Source of the DNA: Polaribacter cellanae
Lineage (GTDB): Bacteria; Bacteroidota; Bacteroidia; Flavobacteriales; Flavobacteriaceae
Assembly: GCF_017569185.1 (NCBI RefSeq)
Contig: NZ_CP071869.1
Location: 2,036,001 to 2,100,000, forward strand
DNA length: 64,000 nucleotides
Direction of reading: 5' to 3'
Shown: piece by piece, positions 47,413 through 57,107 of the stretch
How positions within the stretch are numbered: the first letter of the stretch is position 1
How the letters are laid out: each line of letters begins with the position of its first letter
Made by a program: the position numbers and the translations under genes
The notes under the pieces: generated by a model
What the model saw: only the letters and a program-made list of their open reading frames with translations
What the model was told of the DNA's origin: nothing
The model's database searches: none

Positions 47413-50400
47413 ATGAAAAAAATAACTGGCTTTATTTTAATGCTACTAATCACCATTTTTTCAAAGGCTCAAACCCCACCTGTTCAATTGAATTCTTACG
47501 CACCTTCGTCTCCTAATATTGCTTCTCTTGGGAAATATGCAGATTATCCTGTAAGTTTAAATACTGGCACTGTTAACATTTCAGTTCCTTTGTATACCTT
47601 AAATACTTCTTCTATTACTTTACCAATCTCTATTAGTTATCATAGTTCAGGAATTAAGGTAAATGACAGAGCTTCGAGTGTAGGTTTAGGCTGGAGTCTA
47701 AATGCAGGAGGTGTTATTACTAGAACTGTAAAAGGGAGTCCTGACGGGTATGTTGATAGACCACCAGCCCCAAATGCTGTTGATTATCAGTATTTTGGAG
47801 ACCCTTTAGCAATGACAAATGACCCAAGATGGATAAACCCAAATGCTAACCCTTATTGGTTTAGTCTATTTATCGATGAAAACTATATGAGTCCAAGTGA
47901 GTTAAATAAAAAAATCTATTTAGATAAACTTGTTAGGTTTAAAACAAAAGATGGAGAACCAGATAAATTTATTTACAATTTTAATGGTAATGTTGGAGGT
48001 TTTTTTTTAGATGGAATACCTAGAAAAGTATATTCATCTTCTTATGAAACAGTGAAAATTGAAGAAAATATCAATAATTATGATGGGGGGGACATCAGCA
48101 TAACTACTCCAGACGGTATATTGTATAAATTTGGTAAAGATTTTCAAGGAAATTCTGTAACAGAAAAAACAATTCCTTCTAGTTCTACTCAATCAGGTAC
48201 AACTAGTTACATAAATCCCAACTACATTTCTTCTTGGTATTTAACTGAGATTGTTTCGGCGAATAAATTAGATACAATTAGTTTTAAATATAAGAGTTAC
48301 TCTAATCCTGAAAGTTTTTTTTCACAAGGATTTAGTAAAATAATAGACGGTTATCAATTAAGTTCTGATGTAAGTTCAAATACTATTGGCGATTGTACTG
48401 CTTTAAAAGTAAATTACTCAGGTGTAAGTAGAGAATCTAAATATTTAAAGGAAATCTTATTTAAGTCTGGAAAAATAGTATTCAACTCTGTTAAAGATAG
48501 AGAAGATAGTGCTGAATACAGATTATCAAGCATTGAAATTTATAATAAAATTAAAAATACCTATAGTAAAATCAAAAGTATAATTCTAGACAATAATCAT
48601 TATTTTAATAGGACTACATTTGGGAACTTTATAGAACCTTTAAGTAGTAATGCACCAACCAAATCTTTAAAATTAAAAGAAATTGTCTTTAACAGTAGTA
48701 ATAATGTAGAAGAAAAAAAATATTCATTTAAATATAATTCTGGACAATTACCTAAAAGAAATAGCACTGCTCAAGATTATTGGGGATATTATAATGGAAA
48801 AACATCCAATAGTTCTTTAGTTCCTGAAGCCACATATTATAAAACTCCTTCATGTTTTAACCAAACGTTCACTTCAGATAGAAAAGCTAGTTCAGTACAT
48901 ATGAAAGCTGCAGTGTTAGAAGAAATAAAGTACCCAACAAAAGGAATTGTTAAATTTGATTTTGAACCCCATTATGCTAAAGATGGAAACAATGTTTCAA
49001 TTCCAGTTGGAGGTTTACGCATAAAGTCTATAAAACATTTTATTAATGATGTTACCGACATCCCTTCTCTGATAAAAAGATACACCTATAATGGAGAAGC
49101 TTACGCAGGGGATGGAAAAATGCTGTACAAATACGATAATAATAAAACTCAATCAGTCTCTATTCCTGGTAGCCCTTTTTCTGGTGGTGTACGTCCTTCT
49201 TATAAATATGAAAATTACAGTTCAGACCCGGTTGATATAAAATCTAATAATGGCTCTCCAGTAGAATACTCTAAGGTCACAGAATTTAATAGTCAACAAG
49301 GAATATCAGGAAAAACAGTTTACAATTATAAGCCTTCTGTTTTAGATTTTCAAGGGCTACCTATACTTCATACTCCGTATCCAAATGTTGAACTATCTTT
49401 TTACCCTCAATGGCAACAAGGAAGATTAGAATCAAAAGAAGTTTACAGTTATGAAAACAATGCTTATTCACTAGTTTTAAGACAGAAAAATCTTTATACA
49501 AATCTAAAACAAAAGATAATTAAAGCTTTAAAAGCACAGGTCTATGTTCAAGATTCTAATGAAGGAGGGTTAGGAATTGTTGCCTTTAATTACAATATAC
49601 TTTTAGGTAAAAGCGCTATTCATAAAACAATAACTGAAAAATATAAAAATGGTCAATTAGTTATATCTTCATCATCAGATTATGAATATGAGCAAGAACA
49701 CTTTTTGTTAAAAAAAGAAATTAGTAATACGAGTGTTATCAATAATAAAATTGAAACTCAATATGAATACCCTCATACGATTGAAAATACTTCAGCGGTA
49801 ACCAATAAGTTAAAAGATAATTTTATGTTAGTACCAGCTATACAAACTAAAATGTATAAAGATAAAGCTGGATTAAAAAAATTACTATCTGCTAACTACA
49901 TTGTTTATAAAGACTGGGGCAATAATGTTATTCTACCTAACTTAGTCCAAACTGCAAAAGGAACAAGTACATTTGAAGACAGGATAGTTTATCATGATTA
50001 TGACGATAAGGGAAATCCTACAGAGGTTAGCAAGAAAGATGGTTTAAAAATTTATTATGTTTGGGGTTATCAACAAACAAAACCCATTGCCAAAATTGTA
50101 GGATACACTAGCTTCACTTCCGCTCAACAATTAGCTATAAACAATGCAGTTTTAGCGTCAAATAGTGATACTAGTAGATGTTTAGACTCAGAGAGTTGTA
50201 ATGAGAAAACATTACGAGAAAAGTTAGGTTTAGTAAGAGCTTTGCTCCCCAACGCTCAAGTTACTACATACACTTACGACCCTTTAATTGGAGTTACTAG
50301 TATTACAGATCCGAGAGGCTATACGATGTACTATGAGTATGATACCTTTAACCGCCTAAAACAAGTTAAAGATGCTGCTGGCAAGATATTAACTGAGAAT

Positions 50401-50421
50401 GAATATAACTATAAAAACTAA
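47413..50421 (+). CDS. Rhs/YD-repeat surface protein, N-terminal component
   Basis: A 1002-aa protein with a Sec signal peptide (ending FSKAQ, about 20). Its SpvB/TcdB-like front (NTGTVNISVPLYTL, ISYHSSGIKVNDRASSVGLGWSLNAGG, about 45-100) and long beta-rich body end in YD repeats (GYTMYYEYDTFNRLKQVKD). In Bacteroidetes such a protein is followed by a second Rhs protein carrying the toxin tip, here 3 nt downstream. Together they probably form the shell that encloses and delivers the C-terminal toxin. The signal peptide argues for export through the envelope rather than a T6SS. Confidence 0.85.
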   Translation: MKKITGFILMLLITIFSKAQTPPVQLNSYAPSSPNIASLGKYADYPVSLNTGTVNISVPLYTLNTSSITLPISISYHSSGIKVNDRASSVGLGWSLNAGGVITRTVKGSPDGYVDRPPAPNAVDYQYFGDPLAMTNDPRWINPNANPYWFSLFIDENYMSPSELNKKIYLDKLVRFKTKDGEPDKFIYNFNGNVGGFFLDGIPRKVYSSSYETVKIEENINNYDGGDISITTPDGILYKFGKDFQGNSVTEKTIPSSSTQSGTTSYINPNYISSWYLTEIVSANKLDTISFKYKSYSNPESFFSQGFSKIIDGYQLSSDVSSNTIGDCTALKVNYSGVSRESKYLKEILFKSGKIVFNSVKDREDSAEYRLSSIEIYNKIKNTYSKIKSIILDNNHYFNRTTFGNFIEPLSSNAPTKSLKLKEIVFNSSNNVEEKKYSFKYNSGQLPKRNSTAQDYWGYYNGKTSNSSLVPEATYYKTPSCFNQTFTSDRKASSVHMKAAVLEEIKYPTKGIVKFDFEPHYAKDGNNVSIPVGGLRIKSIKHFINDVTDIPSLIKRYTYNGEAYAGDGKMLYKYDNNKTQSVSIPGSPFSGGVRPSYKYENYSSDPVDIKSNNGSPVEYSKVTEFNSQQGISGKTVYNYKPSVLDFQGLPILHTPYPNVELSFYPQWQQGRLESKEVYSYENNAYSLVLRQKNLYTNLKQKIIKALKAQVYVQDSNEGGLGIVAFNYNILLGKSAIHKTITEKYKNGQLVISSSSDYEYEQEHFLLKKEISNTSVINNKIETQYEYPHTIENTSAVTNKLKDNFMLVPAIQTKMYKDKAGLKKLLSANYIVYKDWGNNVILPNLVQTAKGTSTFEDRIVYHDYDDKGNPTEVSKKDGLKIYYVWGYQQTKPIAKIVGYTSFTSAQQLAINNAVLASNSDTSRCLDSESCNEKTLREKLGLVRALLPNAQVTTYTYDPLIGVTSITDPRGYTMYYEYDTFNRLKQVKDAAGKILTENEYNYKN

Positions 50422-50424
50422 GAT

Positions 50425-53400
50425 ATGAAAAAGCTACTTATATTGTGTTTGACACTTTTATTTTTTAGTTTTATTACAAGCGCCCAAGATACAAACTTAA
50501 CCGTTTTTGATGATGACCCTGTGGTACCTATTGGACCAGGAGGCCCTGGGGGTCCGGGAGATCCAGCAACACCTATTCCTATCATTTCTGGTCTTACTTC
50601 TGTTAAAGTAAATGATATTAAAACGTACTTGCTAAGCCCCGCTCCTGCCATAAACTTAAATCAAAAAGGTATTTGGGCAGTTACCAAGGGGGTTATTTTA
50701 AGTCAATCCAATACAAATATTCAAATAAAATGGACTGCCTCTGGGAGTGGGTCGATAACATATTTAATTGTAGACAAGCAATTTGAAGAACTTATTTTTA
50801 AAACAGTCTCTTTAAACGTTGTTATAGGGTCATCTACTGGAAGTTCAACACCAAATCCAACACCGAATCCAACAACTAACTTAAGTAACGAGAATTACAT
50901 TTACACAATAACACCACGAAAAGCAACCACAGATGTATCTGGTCTTTCAAATGATGAGAAAATTGAAAATGTCACTTATTTCGATGGTTTAGGAAGAGCG
51001 AAACAATCTATAGCTATAAGAGCTGGAGGGCAAAAACAAGACATTGTTACTCATATCGAATACGATGCATTCGGGCGTCAAGCAAAAGAATATTTACCAT
51101 TTGCAGCTACAACTAATAATGGACTTTACAGGACAGGAGATTTAGCAACCACTACAAATCACTATTACAAAACAAAATACGCAGAAGATTTTGCAGGAGT
51201 TACAGTACCTAATACAAATGCCTACTCACAAAAAGTATTTGACAAATCTCCGTTAAACCGAGTTTTAGAACAGGCAGCTCCAGGAAAAGATTGGAAAGTG
51301 GGCGCTGGGCATACCATACAATTTGAATATGCTACCAATACAGCTACAGAGGTAAGACAGTATTATGTGACCACTACTTTTTCAAACAATACTTACACTC
51401 CTACTTTACAATTAAATACATCTATTAATTCTGGTTATTACAAAGCTTCTCAATTATACAAAACTATAACCAAAGATGAAAACCATACTGGCACCACTAA
51501 AAATCATACTACAGAAGAGTTTAAAAATAAACAAGGTCAAGTTGTTTTAAAAAGAACTTATGCAGATATCGATTTAAATGGAGATGGAGACACTGCTGAT
51601 ACTGGAGAGCAACAGGCTAAACATGATACGTACTACGTATATGATGATTTTGGAAACTTAACCTATGTTTTACCTCCTAAAGCAGAGGCAAACACATCTA
51701 AACCAAATTCAACAAAATTGTCAGAATTATGTTATCAATACAAATATGATCATAGAAATCGTTTGGTTGAGAAAAAAATACCAGGAAAAGGTTGGGAATA
51801 TATTATATATGACAATTTAGACAGACCTGTGCTGACTCAAGATGCTAATCAAAGAACGCCTAAAAAATGGTTATTTACCAAATACGATCAATTAGGTAGA
51901 GTTATATATACAGGAATTTATACACATGCTTCTTTGTCAAGCAGGACAAGCATGCAAACAACTTTTAAAAACAAAAGTGAAGCTCAAAACTATGAGACAA
52001 AAGTAACATCAGGAACAGGTTACAGTGGAACTTATTACTCGAATAGCGATTTTCCAAATTCAAATTTAGAAATATTAACTGTAAGTTATTATGATAATTA
52101 TACCTTTAATAGAGCTGGCGCTGGAATATCTGTCACCACAAATGGCGTTACATCAACAAGTAATGTAAAAGGACTGGTTACTGGAAGTCGTATAAAAATC
52201 TTAGATACAAACCCAGCAAAATGGATTACAACAGTAAGCTATTACGATGCTAAGGCTCGACCAATATATACTTACTCAAAAAATGAATATTTAAACTCCT
52301 TAGATATTGTAGAGAGTAAATTAGATTTTGTAGGAAAAGTTATAGAAACAAAATCTCATCATTCTAAAACAGGAGATAATATAGCCTCTACAATAATTAT
52401 TAAAGATGATTTGACATATGATCATATGAATAGACTAAAAAAGCATAGTCAAACCATTGGGACACATACCGAGACGATTGCGGAAAATACCTATGACGAT
52501 TTAGGGCAACTGATAACTAAAGGAGTTGGAGGTGAATCTAGCAATACTAATAGATTGCAAATGGTAAATTATAAATATAATGTTAGAGGGTGGCTGAGAG
52601 GTATCAATGACAATAATACCAGTAATGCTTCAGTTTCACTAGCATCAGGAGATTTATTTGGCTTTGAAATTAACTATAACAGCCCAAGTACAGGAGGAAC
52701 TGCTTTATATAATGGGAATATAAGCCAAACCTTATGGAAAACAACAAGTGCTAACCCATCTGGAAACACGATTAGTAATAAATATTCATATTCTTACGAT
52801 GCTTTAAATCGAATTACAAGTGCAAATGATAATACAGGAAGATATGATGTTTGGGGAATTGTGTATGATAAAAATGGAAACATTAAAAATTTAAAAAGAG
52901 ATGGTCATTTAAATTCTTCCTACACTTCTTTCGGACAAATGGATAACTTAACATATTCTTATGACAGTGGAAATAAGTTAATGAAAGTAAGCGATGCACT
53001 TGCAAATGATCAATTTGGCTTTAAAGATGATGCCCTAAATAATACTGCTGATAGCTCTAATGATTACAGTTATGATGCTAATGGAAATATGTTAACAGAC
53101 GTAAACAAAGGAATAACCTCAATAAGCTACAATCATTTAAATTTACCAAAAAGTGTTACCTTAGCAGGAGGAACAATAACTTACAAATATGATGCAACTG
53201 GAGTAAAACAAAGTAAAGTAGCTGATGGGAAACTCACAGAATATGCTGGAAATTTTATTTATAAAAAAATAGGTACTGGAACTAAAACGTTAGAATTTTT
53301 TAATCATGCAGAAGGGTATGCTTCTCCAAATGGAACTTCTGGAAATGTTTGGAAGTATGTGTATCAGTATAAGGATAACCTCGGAAACGTAAGGCTCTCA

Positions 53401-54468
53401 TACTCTGATAGTAATAACGATGGAGTTATACAAGCTAGTACAGAAATCCTACAGGAGCGAAATTTCTACCCTTTTGGACTTGAACATAAAGGGTATAATA
53501 ATGTAGTTATTGGTTCTGAAAATAATCACAAAACTTTCCACGGACAGCATTTAGATAGAGATTTAGGTTTAGACTGGCACTTCTATCGATATAGAACTTA
53601 TGACCGCACAATTGGAAGGTTTTTACAAATAGATCCATTAGCACCTGCGTATGAGTATAACTCTACATATGCATATGCGGAAAATAATGTTACATCTGGT
53701 ACAGATTTAGAAGGTCTTGAATTAAGTTTTGATTTAGAAGGAAATAAAGCTACAGCTCATAGAGGTGGTTTTGCTACTTGGACTAAAAAGACACATACAC
53801 TTCAAGAGATAAGAAGTATTATGAATCAAAGGAAGGCACAGATAAAAGCACTCCAAAAGAAAATAGCTAGTTTACCTACAAGAAAACCAGCAGTTATCAA
53901 AGATGGTAACATATCTTTAGCAGAGTTTGGTATGCGATACCCTCAATCTGGTTATAGTCTTGCTAATAGTCTTAATGCAGGAATAAGAGAAGCTACTTTA
54001 GATGTTGCAATGGGTGGTGCAATAGTCCAATTGGGACGTCTTTATAGAAAGGCAAGTTCTGTATGGAATATGAATAGATTTACAAGAGGTAGGTCTATTG
54101 AAAATATGCTTGGAGCTAACACCCAATGGGCACGTAACTTTCCTGTAATAGATAAAATAGTTGATGGTGTAGCAACAAGTATCAAAAGTATGGATTTGGG
54201 AGCTAAAAGTTACCAAAAAGGGAATAAAGTATTTAATACATTGAAAGGTTATATTGATAAATTAGACGGTTTTAGTGGTGCTGCTTGGGGTAATAAAGCA
54301 ACAGGTACGTTTGCAGATATACAAAAAGGTAGAGATTTTACTAGTAAATCTTTAGAATTAGCTGTAGAAACCGGAGCAGGAAACACAAAACAATGGGAGC
54401 AAATACAAAAAGCAGTTAATTACGCTTTAGATAAAAACATCAATTTTACTATTAAATTTATTGATTAA
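50425..54468 (+). CDS. Rhs toxin protein with nuclease-like C-terminal domain
   Basis: A 1347-aa protein: signal peptide (to about 21, ITSAQ), Gly/Pro-rich linker (GPGGPGGPGDP), DUF6443-like start (ITPRKATTDVSGLSNDEKIENV, about 160-185), many YD repeats, then the Rhs core (KYVYQYKDNLGNVRLSYSD to GRFLQIDPLAPAYEY, about 970-1090). After DLEGLE (about 1098) comes the variable tail. Its last 110 residues (SIENMLG ... FPVIDKI ... SIKSMDL ... LELAVETG ... IQKAVNYALDKNINFTIKFID) resemble PD-(D/E)XK-fold nuclease toxins such as CdiA-CT tRNases; that assignment is tentative. The stop overlaps the next start (TAATG). Confidence 0.82.
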   Translation: MKKLLILCLTLLFFSFITSAQDTNLTVFDDDPVVPIGPGGPGGPGDPATPIPIISGLTSVKVNDIKTYLLSPAPAINLNQKGIWAVTKGVILSQSNTNIQIKWTASGSGSITYLIVDKQFEELIFKTVSLNVVIGSSTGSSTPNPTPNPTTNLSNENYIYTITPRKATTDVSGLSNDEKIENVTYFDGLGRAKQSIAIRAGGQKQDIVTHIEYDAFGRQAKEYLPFAATTNNGLYRTGDLATTTNHYYKTKYAEDFAGVTVPNTNAYSQKVFDKSPLNRVLEQAAPGKDWKVGAGHTIQFEYATNTATEVRQYYVTTTFSNNTYTPTLQLNTSINSGYYKASQLYKTITKDENHTGTTKNHTTEEFKNKQGQVVLKRTYADIDLNGDGDTADTGEQQAKHDTYYVYDDFGNLTYVLPPKAEANTSKPNSTKLSELCYQYKYDHRNRLVEKKIPGKGWEYIIYDNLDRPVLTQDANQRTPKKWLFTKYDQLGRVIYTGIYTHASLSSRTSMQTTFKNKSEAQNYETKVTSGTGYSGTYYSNSDFPNSNLEILTVSYYDNYTFNRAGAGISVTTNGVTSTSNVKGLVTGSRIKILDTNPAKWITTVSYYDAKARPIYTYSKNEYLNSLDIVESKLDFVGKVIETKSHHSKTGDNIASTIIIKDDLTYDHMNRLKKHSQTIGTHTETIAENTYDDLGQLITKGVGGESSNTNRLQMVNYKYNVRGWLRGINDNNTSNASVSLASGDLFGFEINYNSPSTGGTALYNGNISQTLWKTTSANPSGNTISNKYSYSYDALNRITSANDNTGRYDVWGIVYDKNGNIKNLKRDGHLNSSYTSFGQMDNLTYSYDSGNKLMKVSDALANDQFGFKDDALNNTADSSNDYSYDANGNMLTDVNKGITSISYNHLNLPKSVTLAGGTITYKYDATGVKQSKVADGKLTEYAGNFIYKKIGTGTKTLEFFNHAEGYASPNGTSGNVWKYVYQYKDNLGNVRLSYSDSNNDGVIQASTEILQERNFYPFGLEHKGYNNVVIGSENNHKTFHGQHLDRDLGLDWHFYRYRTYDRTIGRFLQIDPLAPAYEYNSTYAYAENNVTSGTDLEGLELSFDLEGNKATAHRGGFATWTKKTHTLQEIRSIMNQRKAQIKALQKKIASLPTRKPAVIKDGNISLAEFGMRYPQSGYSLANSLNAGIREATLDVAMGGAIVQLGRLYRKASSVWNMNRFTRGRSIENMLGANTQWARNFPVIDKIVDGVATSIKSMDLGAKSYQKGNKVFNTLKGYIDKLDGFSGAAWGNKATGTFADIQKGRDFTSKSLELAVETGAGNTKQWEQIQKAVNYALDKNINFTIKFID

Positions 54469-54917
54469 TGAAAGAAATTAAAAGTGCTAATATTTTAAAA
54501 TTTAAAGATGGTAAAACAGTAGTTTACCCATTAAGAACAATAAAAGATTCAGGTAGTTACGCAATACCTCCTTTTATTGTAGATTATAATATAACATTTT
54601 TAGAGTTAGCAGAAGTATTAAAAAAATCTTTAAATTATAGTGAAATCGGGATACAACCACCTAGAGATTCAGAGTTGTTTTTCCATAAAGACAATGTAAA
54701 AGTTACAGGCATAAAAAATGTTAAAGACCTTCATAAAGACAGTATGAATATTAGTACTTATATCAGAGATAACTATATACATATCACTCCTTCAGATAAT
54801 CAGGGTACTCGAAAAGGTTTTAGGTATGATTATGATGGAAGAATTAGTATTCCGATAACTTCAACTCTTGAAAAATTAGCAGAAGCTTTAGAGCAAGCTT
54901 TTGTAAAAAGTAAATAA
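54468..54917 (+). CDS. Putative immunity protein for the Rhs tip
   Basis: A 149-aa cytoplasmic protein whose ATG overlaps the stop codon of the rhs toxin gene by one base, the standard place for a cognate immunity gene. The sequence (FIVDYNITFLELAEVLKKSL ... ISTYIRDNYIHITPSDNQ ... ISIPITSTLEKLAEALEQAF) shows two similar halves and resembles CdiI-type immunity proteins of the DUF1436 kind; recognition is weak. It is followed by a strong terminator, closing the rhs operon. Confidence 0.7.
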   Translation: MKEIKSANILKFKDGKTVVYPLRTIKDSGSYAIPPFIVDYNITFLELAEVLKKSLNYSEIGIQPPRDSELFFHKDNVKVTGIKNVKDLHKDSMNISTYIRDNYIHITPSDNQGTRKGFRYDYDGRISIPITSTLEKLAEALEQAFVKSK

Positions 54918-54945
54918 AAAGAGTATTTTTCATAAATATTAATGA

Positions 54946-54977
54946 AGCTATAACTAAATGCAGTTATAGCTTTTTTT
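54946..54977 (+). terminator. Terminator of the rhs operon
   Basis: Perfect arms AGCTATAACT / AGTTATAGCT with a 6-nt loop are followed by seven T. Confidence 0.9.
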
Positions 54978-54984
54978 ATGATTA

Positions 54985-55347
54985 TTACTCAATATCTTTA
55001 AGAACGTTTTTAAGGGTAGATTTAAACTTACGTTTAGAGATAAAAGCATCAAGGATAGTAAAGATAGTTTTTTGTTCCTCTTTTGTAAGCGTATCAATTA
55101 AGGTAACACGTTCTATAAGCGTTTTATTAAGTGAATTAATCTCTTTTAAATCGTTTGTGTCTGTAAATAATTCAGCCATAGTAACCCCTAAAGCTTTAGC
55201 AATCTTCTCTACAGTAGAAATAGAAGGGTCAGTTTTACCATTTTCAATTCTACTATATTGAGCAGCTCCCATACCAATAGCAGAAATCACTTCTTTTTGA
55301 GAAAGCCCTTTAGCTTCTCTCATTCGTTTAATGTTATCACTAATCAT
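54985..55347 (-). CDS. XRE-family regulator of the recombinase module
   Basis: The frame opens at 55401, but ATG at 55347 (MISDNIKRMREAKGLSQKEV, 120 aa) is the canonical XRE start and is preferred. The HTH (about 4-60) reads LSQKEVISAIGMGAAQYSRI and DPSISTVEKIAKALGVTM; a C-terminal helical part (about 70-120) probably dimerizes. It is divergent from the ATPase gene across a 144-nt region holding a perfect inverted repeat, so it likely represses both itself and the recombination genes. Confidence 0.82.
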   Translation of the reverse strand: MISDNIKRMREAKGLSQKEVISAIGMGAAQYSRIENGKTDPSISTVEKIAKALGVTMAELFTDTNDLKEINSLNKTLIERVTLIDTLTKEEQKTIFTILDAFISKRKFKSTLKNVLKDIE

Positions 55348-55422
55348 AATAGTATTGCTTAATGCGATAACAAATCTACGTTTTACAGCTTTATTTATCA
55401 ATTTAATATATTTTTATTGAAT

Positions 55423-55458
55423 TATATTTGCTTAATAAGGCAAATATAAATAATTTTG
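55423..55458. promoter_or_regulatory. Divergent promoters and XRE operator
   Basis: TATATTTGC (55423-55431) and GCAAATATA (55440-55448) form a perfect 9-bp inverted repeat whose arms are also -7 boxes on each strand (TATATTTG). A further plus-strand box TAATTTTG is at 55451-55458. The half-site AATAAGGCAAA occurs at 55434-55444 and again at 55471-55481. This suggests operator half-sites overlapping the promoters of the XRE and ATPase genes. Confidence 0.6.
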
Positions 55459-55491
55459 TTCTATTGATAAATAAGGCAAAAAATAATTTAT

Positions 55492-57018
55492 ATGTTAGAT
55501 ACTACCAACACAAATAACTACAGCTACACAACAAAGCATTTAGAAATACACATTTTAGGCGGTATTAGAACTAATAAATTAGAAAGCTTACGAGTAACAT
55601 TATCTATCCAAAAAGTAAAACAACATCAAATTTTAAGACAAAGTATAGATTTATACAATGATAATCAAGTAGAGAAATTTATACGAAAAGTAGCAGAACG
55701 ATTAGAAATAGGTACAAGCGTTATTAGAAAAACATTACAAGAATTAACACACGAATTAGAGAACTACAGATTTTTACTCATTAGCAATGAGGAGCAAGCA
55801 AACAAACCATTTGTAAAACAGCTCTCGGCTTCCGAGGAAAAAGAAGCTATTAGTTTTTTAAAAAAGGGGAAATTGCTAGAGAGAACCAACGAGTACATCA
55901 ACAAGAGCGGCGTAATTGGCGAAGTCAATAACCGCCTTTTGATGTACTTAATTTTTACATCAAGAAAAACCAACAACCCATTACACTGTATTAGTTTAGG
56001 AAGTTCTGGAACAGGAAAAACACATTTACAAAGTAAGATTGCAGAACTCATTCCAGAAGAAGATAAAGTAGAAATTACAGTATTATCAGCCAACGCATTT
56101 TATTATTTTAATAGAACAGAACTACAACACAAACTTATTTTAATAGAAGATTTAGACGGCGCATTATCAGTACTCTATCCATTAAGAGAATTACAATCCA
56201 AGAAAAGAATTACCAAAACAGTTGTACATAAAGATGCGCAAGGCAATACAAAAACCATCCATTTAACAGTAGAAGGTCCAGTAAGTGTAGCAGGTTGTAC
56301 TACACAAGAGAGCATTTACGAGGATAACAGTAATAGAAGTTTTTTACTGTACATAGATGAAAGTCAAGAACAAGATAATCGAATAATGAATTATCAGAGA
56401 TTAGCAACCTCAGGTAAATTAGATGAACAATCAGAATACAAATCCAAAGAAATTTTAAAGAATGTACAGCGAGTATTAAAACCTATAAAAGTCATCAATC
56501 CTTTTGCAGAATATTTAGAGCTTCCTCAATTAGTTTTTAAACCAAGACGTACAAACTCACACTACTTGCAATTTATAAACGCCATTACATTCTATAAGCA
56601 ATATCAAAGAGAGAAGAAATATAATAAAGATACTGGAGAAGAATATATAGAAACTACCATAGAAGATATTGAAGAAGCCAATGAATTAATCACAGAAGTA
56701 TTATTACGAAAATCTGATACCATTACAGGAGCAACAAGAAACCACCTAGAAAACTTAAAAAAGTATTTACAAGAAAATAAGCAAACTACGTTTACCAGTT
56801 CAGAAATCAGAAGAAATTTAAGAGTAAAAGAAACTACATTAAGAAGATACAACAAACAATTATTAGCAGAGAGTTATATTAAAAAAGTAAAAGGTAAAAA
56901 AGGGCAATTGTATCATTATGAAATTATTGACATAAACGAATATAAAGAACTTAAAAATCAGATAGACAAAGCATTACACGATTGTATTGCTAATATCAAC
57001 CTCGCTACTTCGTCATAA
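55492..57018 (+). CDS. AAA/MCM-like P-loop ATPase with C-terminal wHTH
   Basis: A 508-aa protein with an N-terminal helical region (about 1-150), Walker A in LGSSGTGKTHLQ (about 170-177), Walker B LILIEDLDG (about 215-222), a sensor-like GCTTQESIYED (about 270) and an Arg-finger candidate in NSNRSFLLYIDES. A C-terminal winged helix follows (about 430-490, FTSSEIRRNLRVKETTLRRYNKQL). The ATPase core resembles the helicase-like half of CHC2-primase proteins on mobile elements, but no primase is fused. It is directly upstream of two tyrosine recombinases and probably supplies DNA remodelling or replication for them; this is inference. Confidence 0.65.
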   Translation: MLDTTNTNNYSYTTKHLEIHILGGIRTNKLESLRVTLSIQKVKQHQILRQSIDLYNDNQVEKFIRKVAERLEIGTSVIRKTLQELTHELENYRFLLISNEEQANKPFVKQLSASEEKEAISFLKKGKLLERTNEYINKSGVIGEVNNRLLMYLIFTSRKTNNPLHCISLGSSGTGKTHLQSKIAELIPEEDKVEITVLSANAFYYFNRTELQHKLILIEDLDGALSVLYPLRELQSKKRITKTVVHKDAQGNTKTIHLTVEGPVSVAGCTTQESIYEDNSNRSFLLYIDESQEQDNRIMNYQRLATSGKLDEQSEYKSKEILKNVQRVLKPIKVINPFAEYLELPQLVFKPRRTNSHYLQFINAITFYKQYQREKKYNKDTGEEYIETTIEDIEEANELITEVLLRKSDTITGATRNHLENLKKYLQENKQTTFTSSEIRRNLRVKETTLRRYNKQLLAESYIKKVKGKKGQLYHYEIIDINEYKELKNQIDKALHDCIANINLATSS

Positions 57019-57019
57019 G

Positions 57020-57042
57020 TTCGCCACTATAAAAATGGCGAA
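57020..57042. other. Stem-loop between ATPase and recombinase genes
   Basis: TTCGCCA (57020-57026) pairs with TGGCGAA (57036-57042). A CTCGCCACCA motif follows near 57077-57086 and recurs in the noncoding region downstream of the recombinases (57 kb and 59 kb), suggesting a shared recognition sequence. Confidence 0.4.
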
Positions 57043-57107
57043 GTTAAATAACTGGTTAAAAGAAATTTAATTCTACCTCGCCACCAAACTCTAAAAAAGG
57101 TTAAGAG

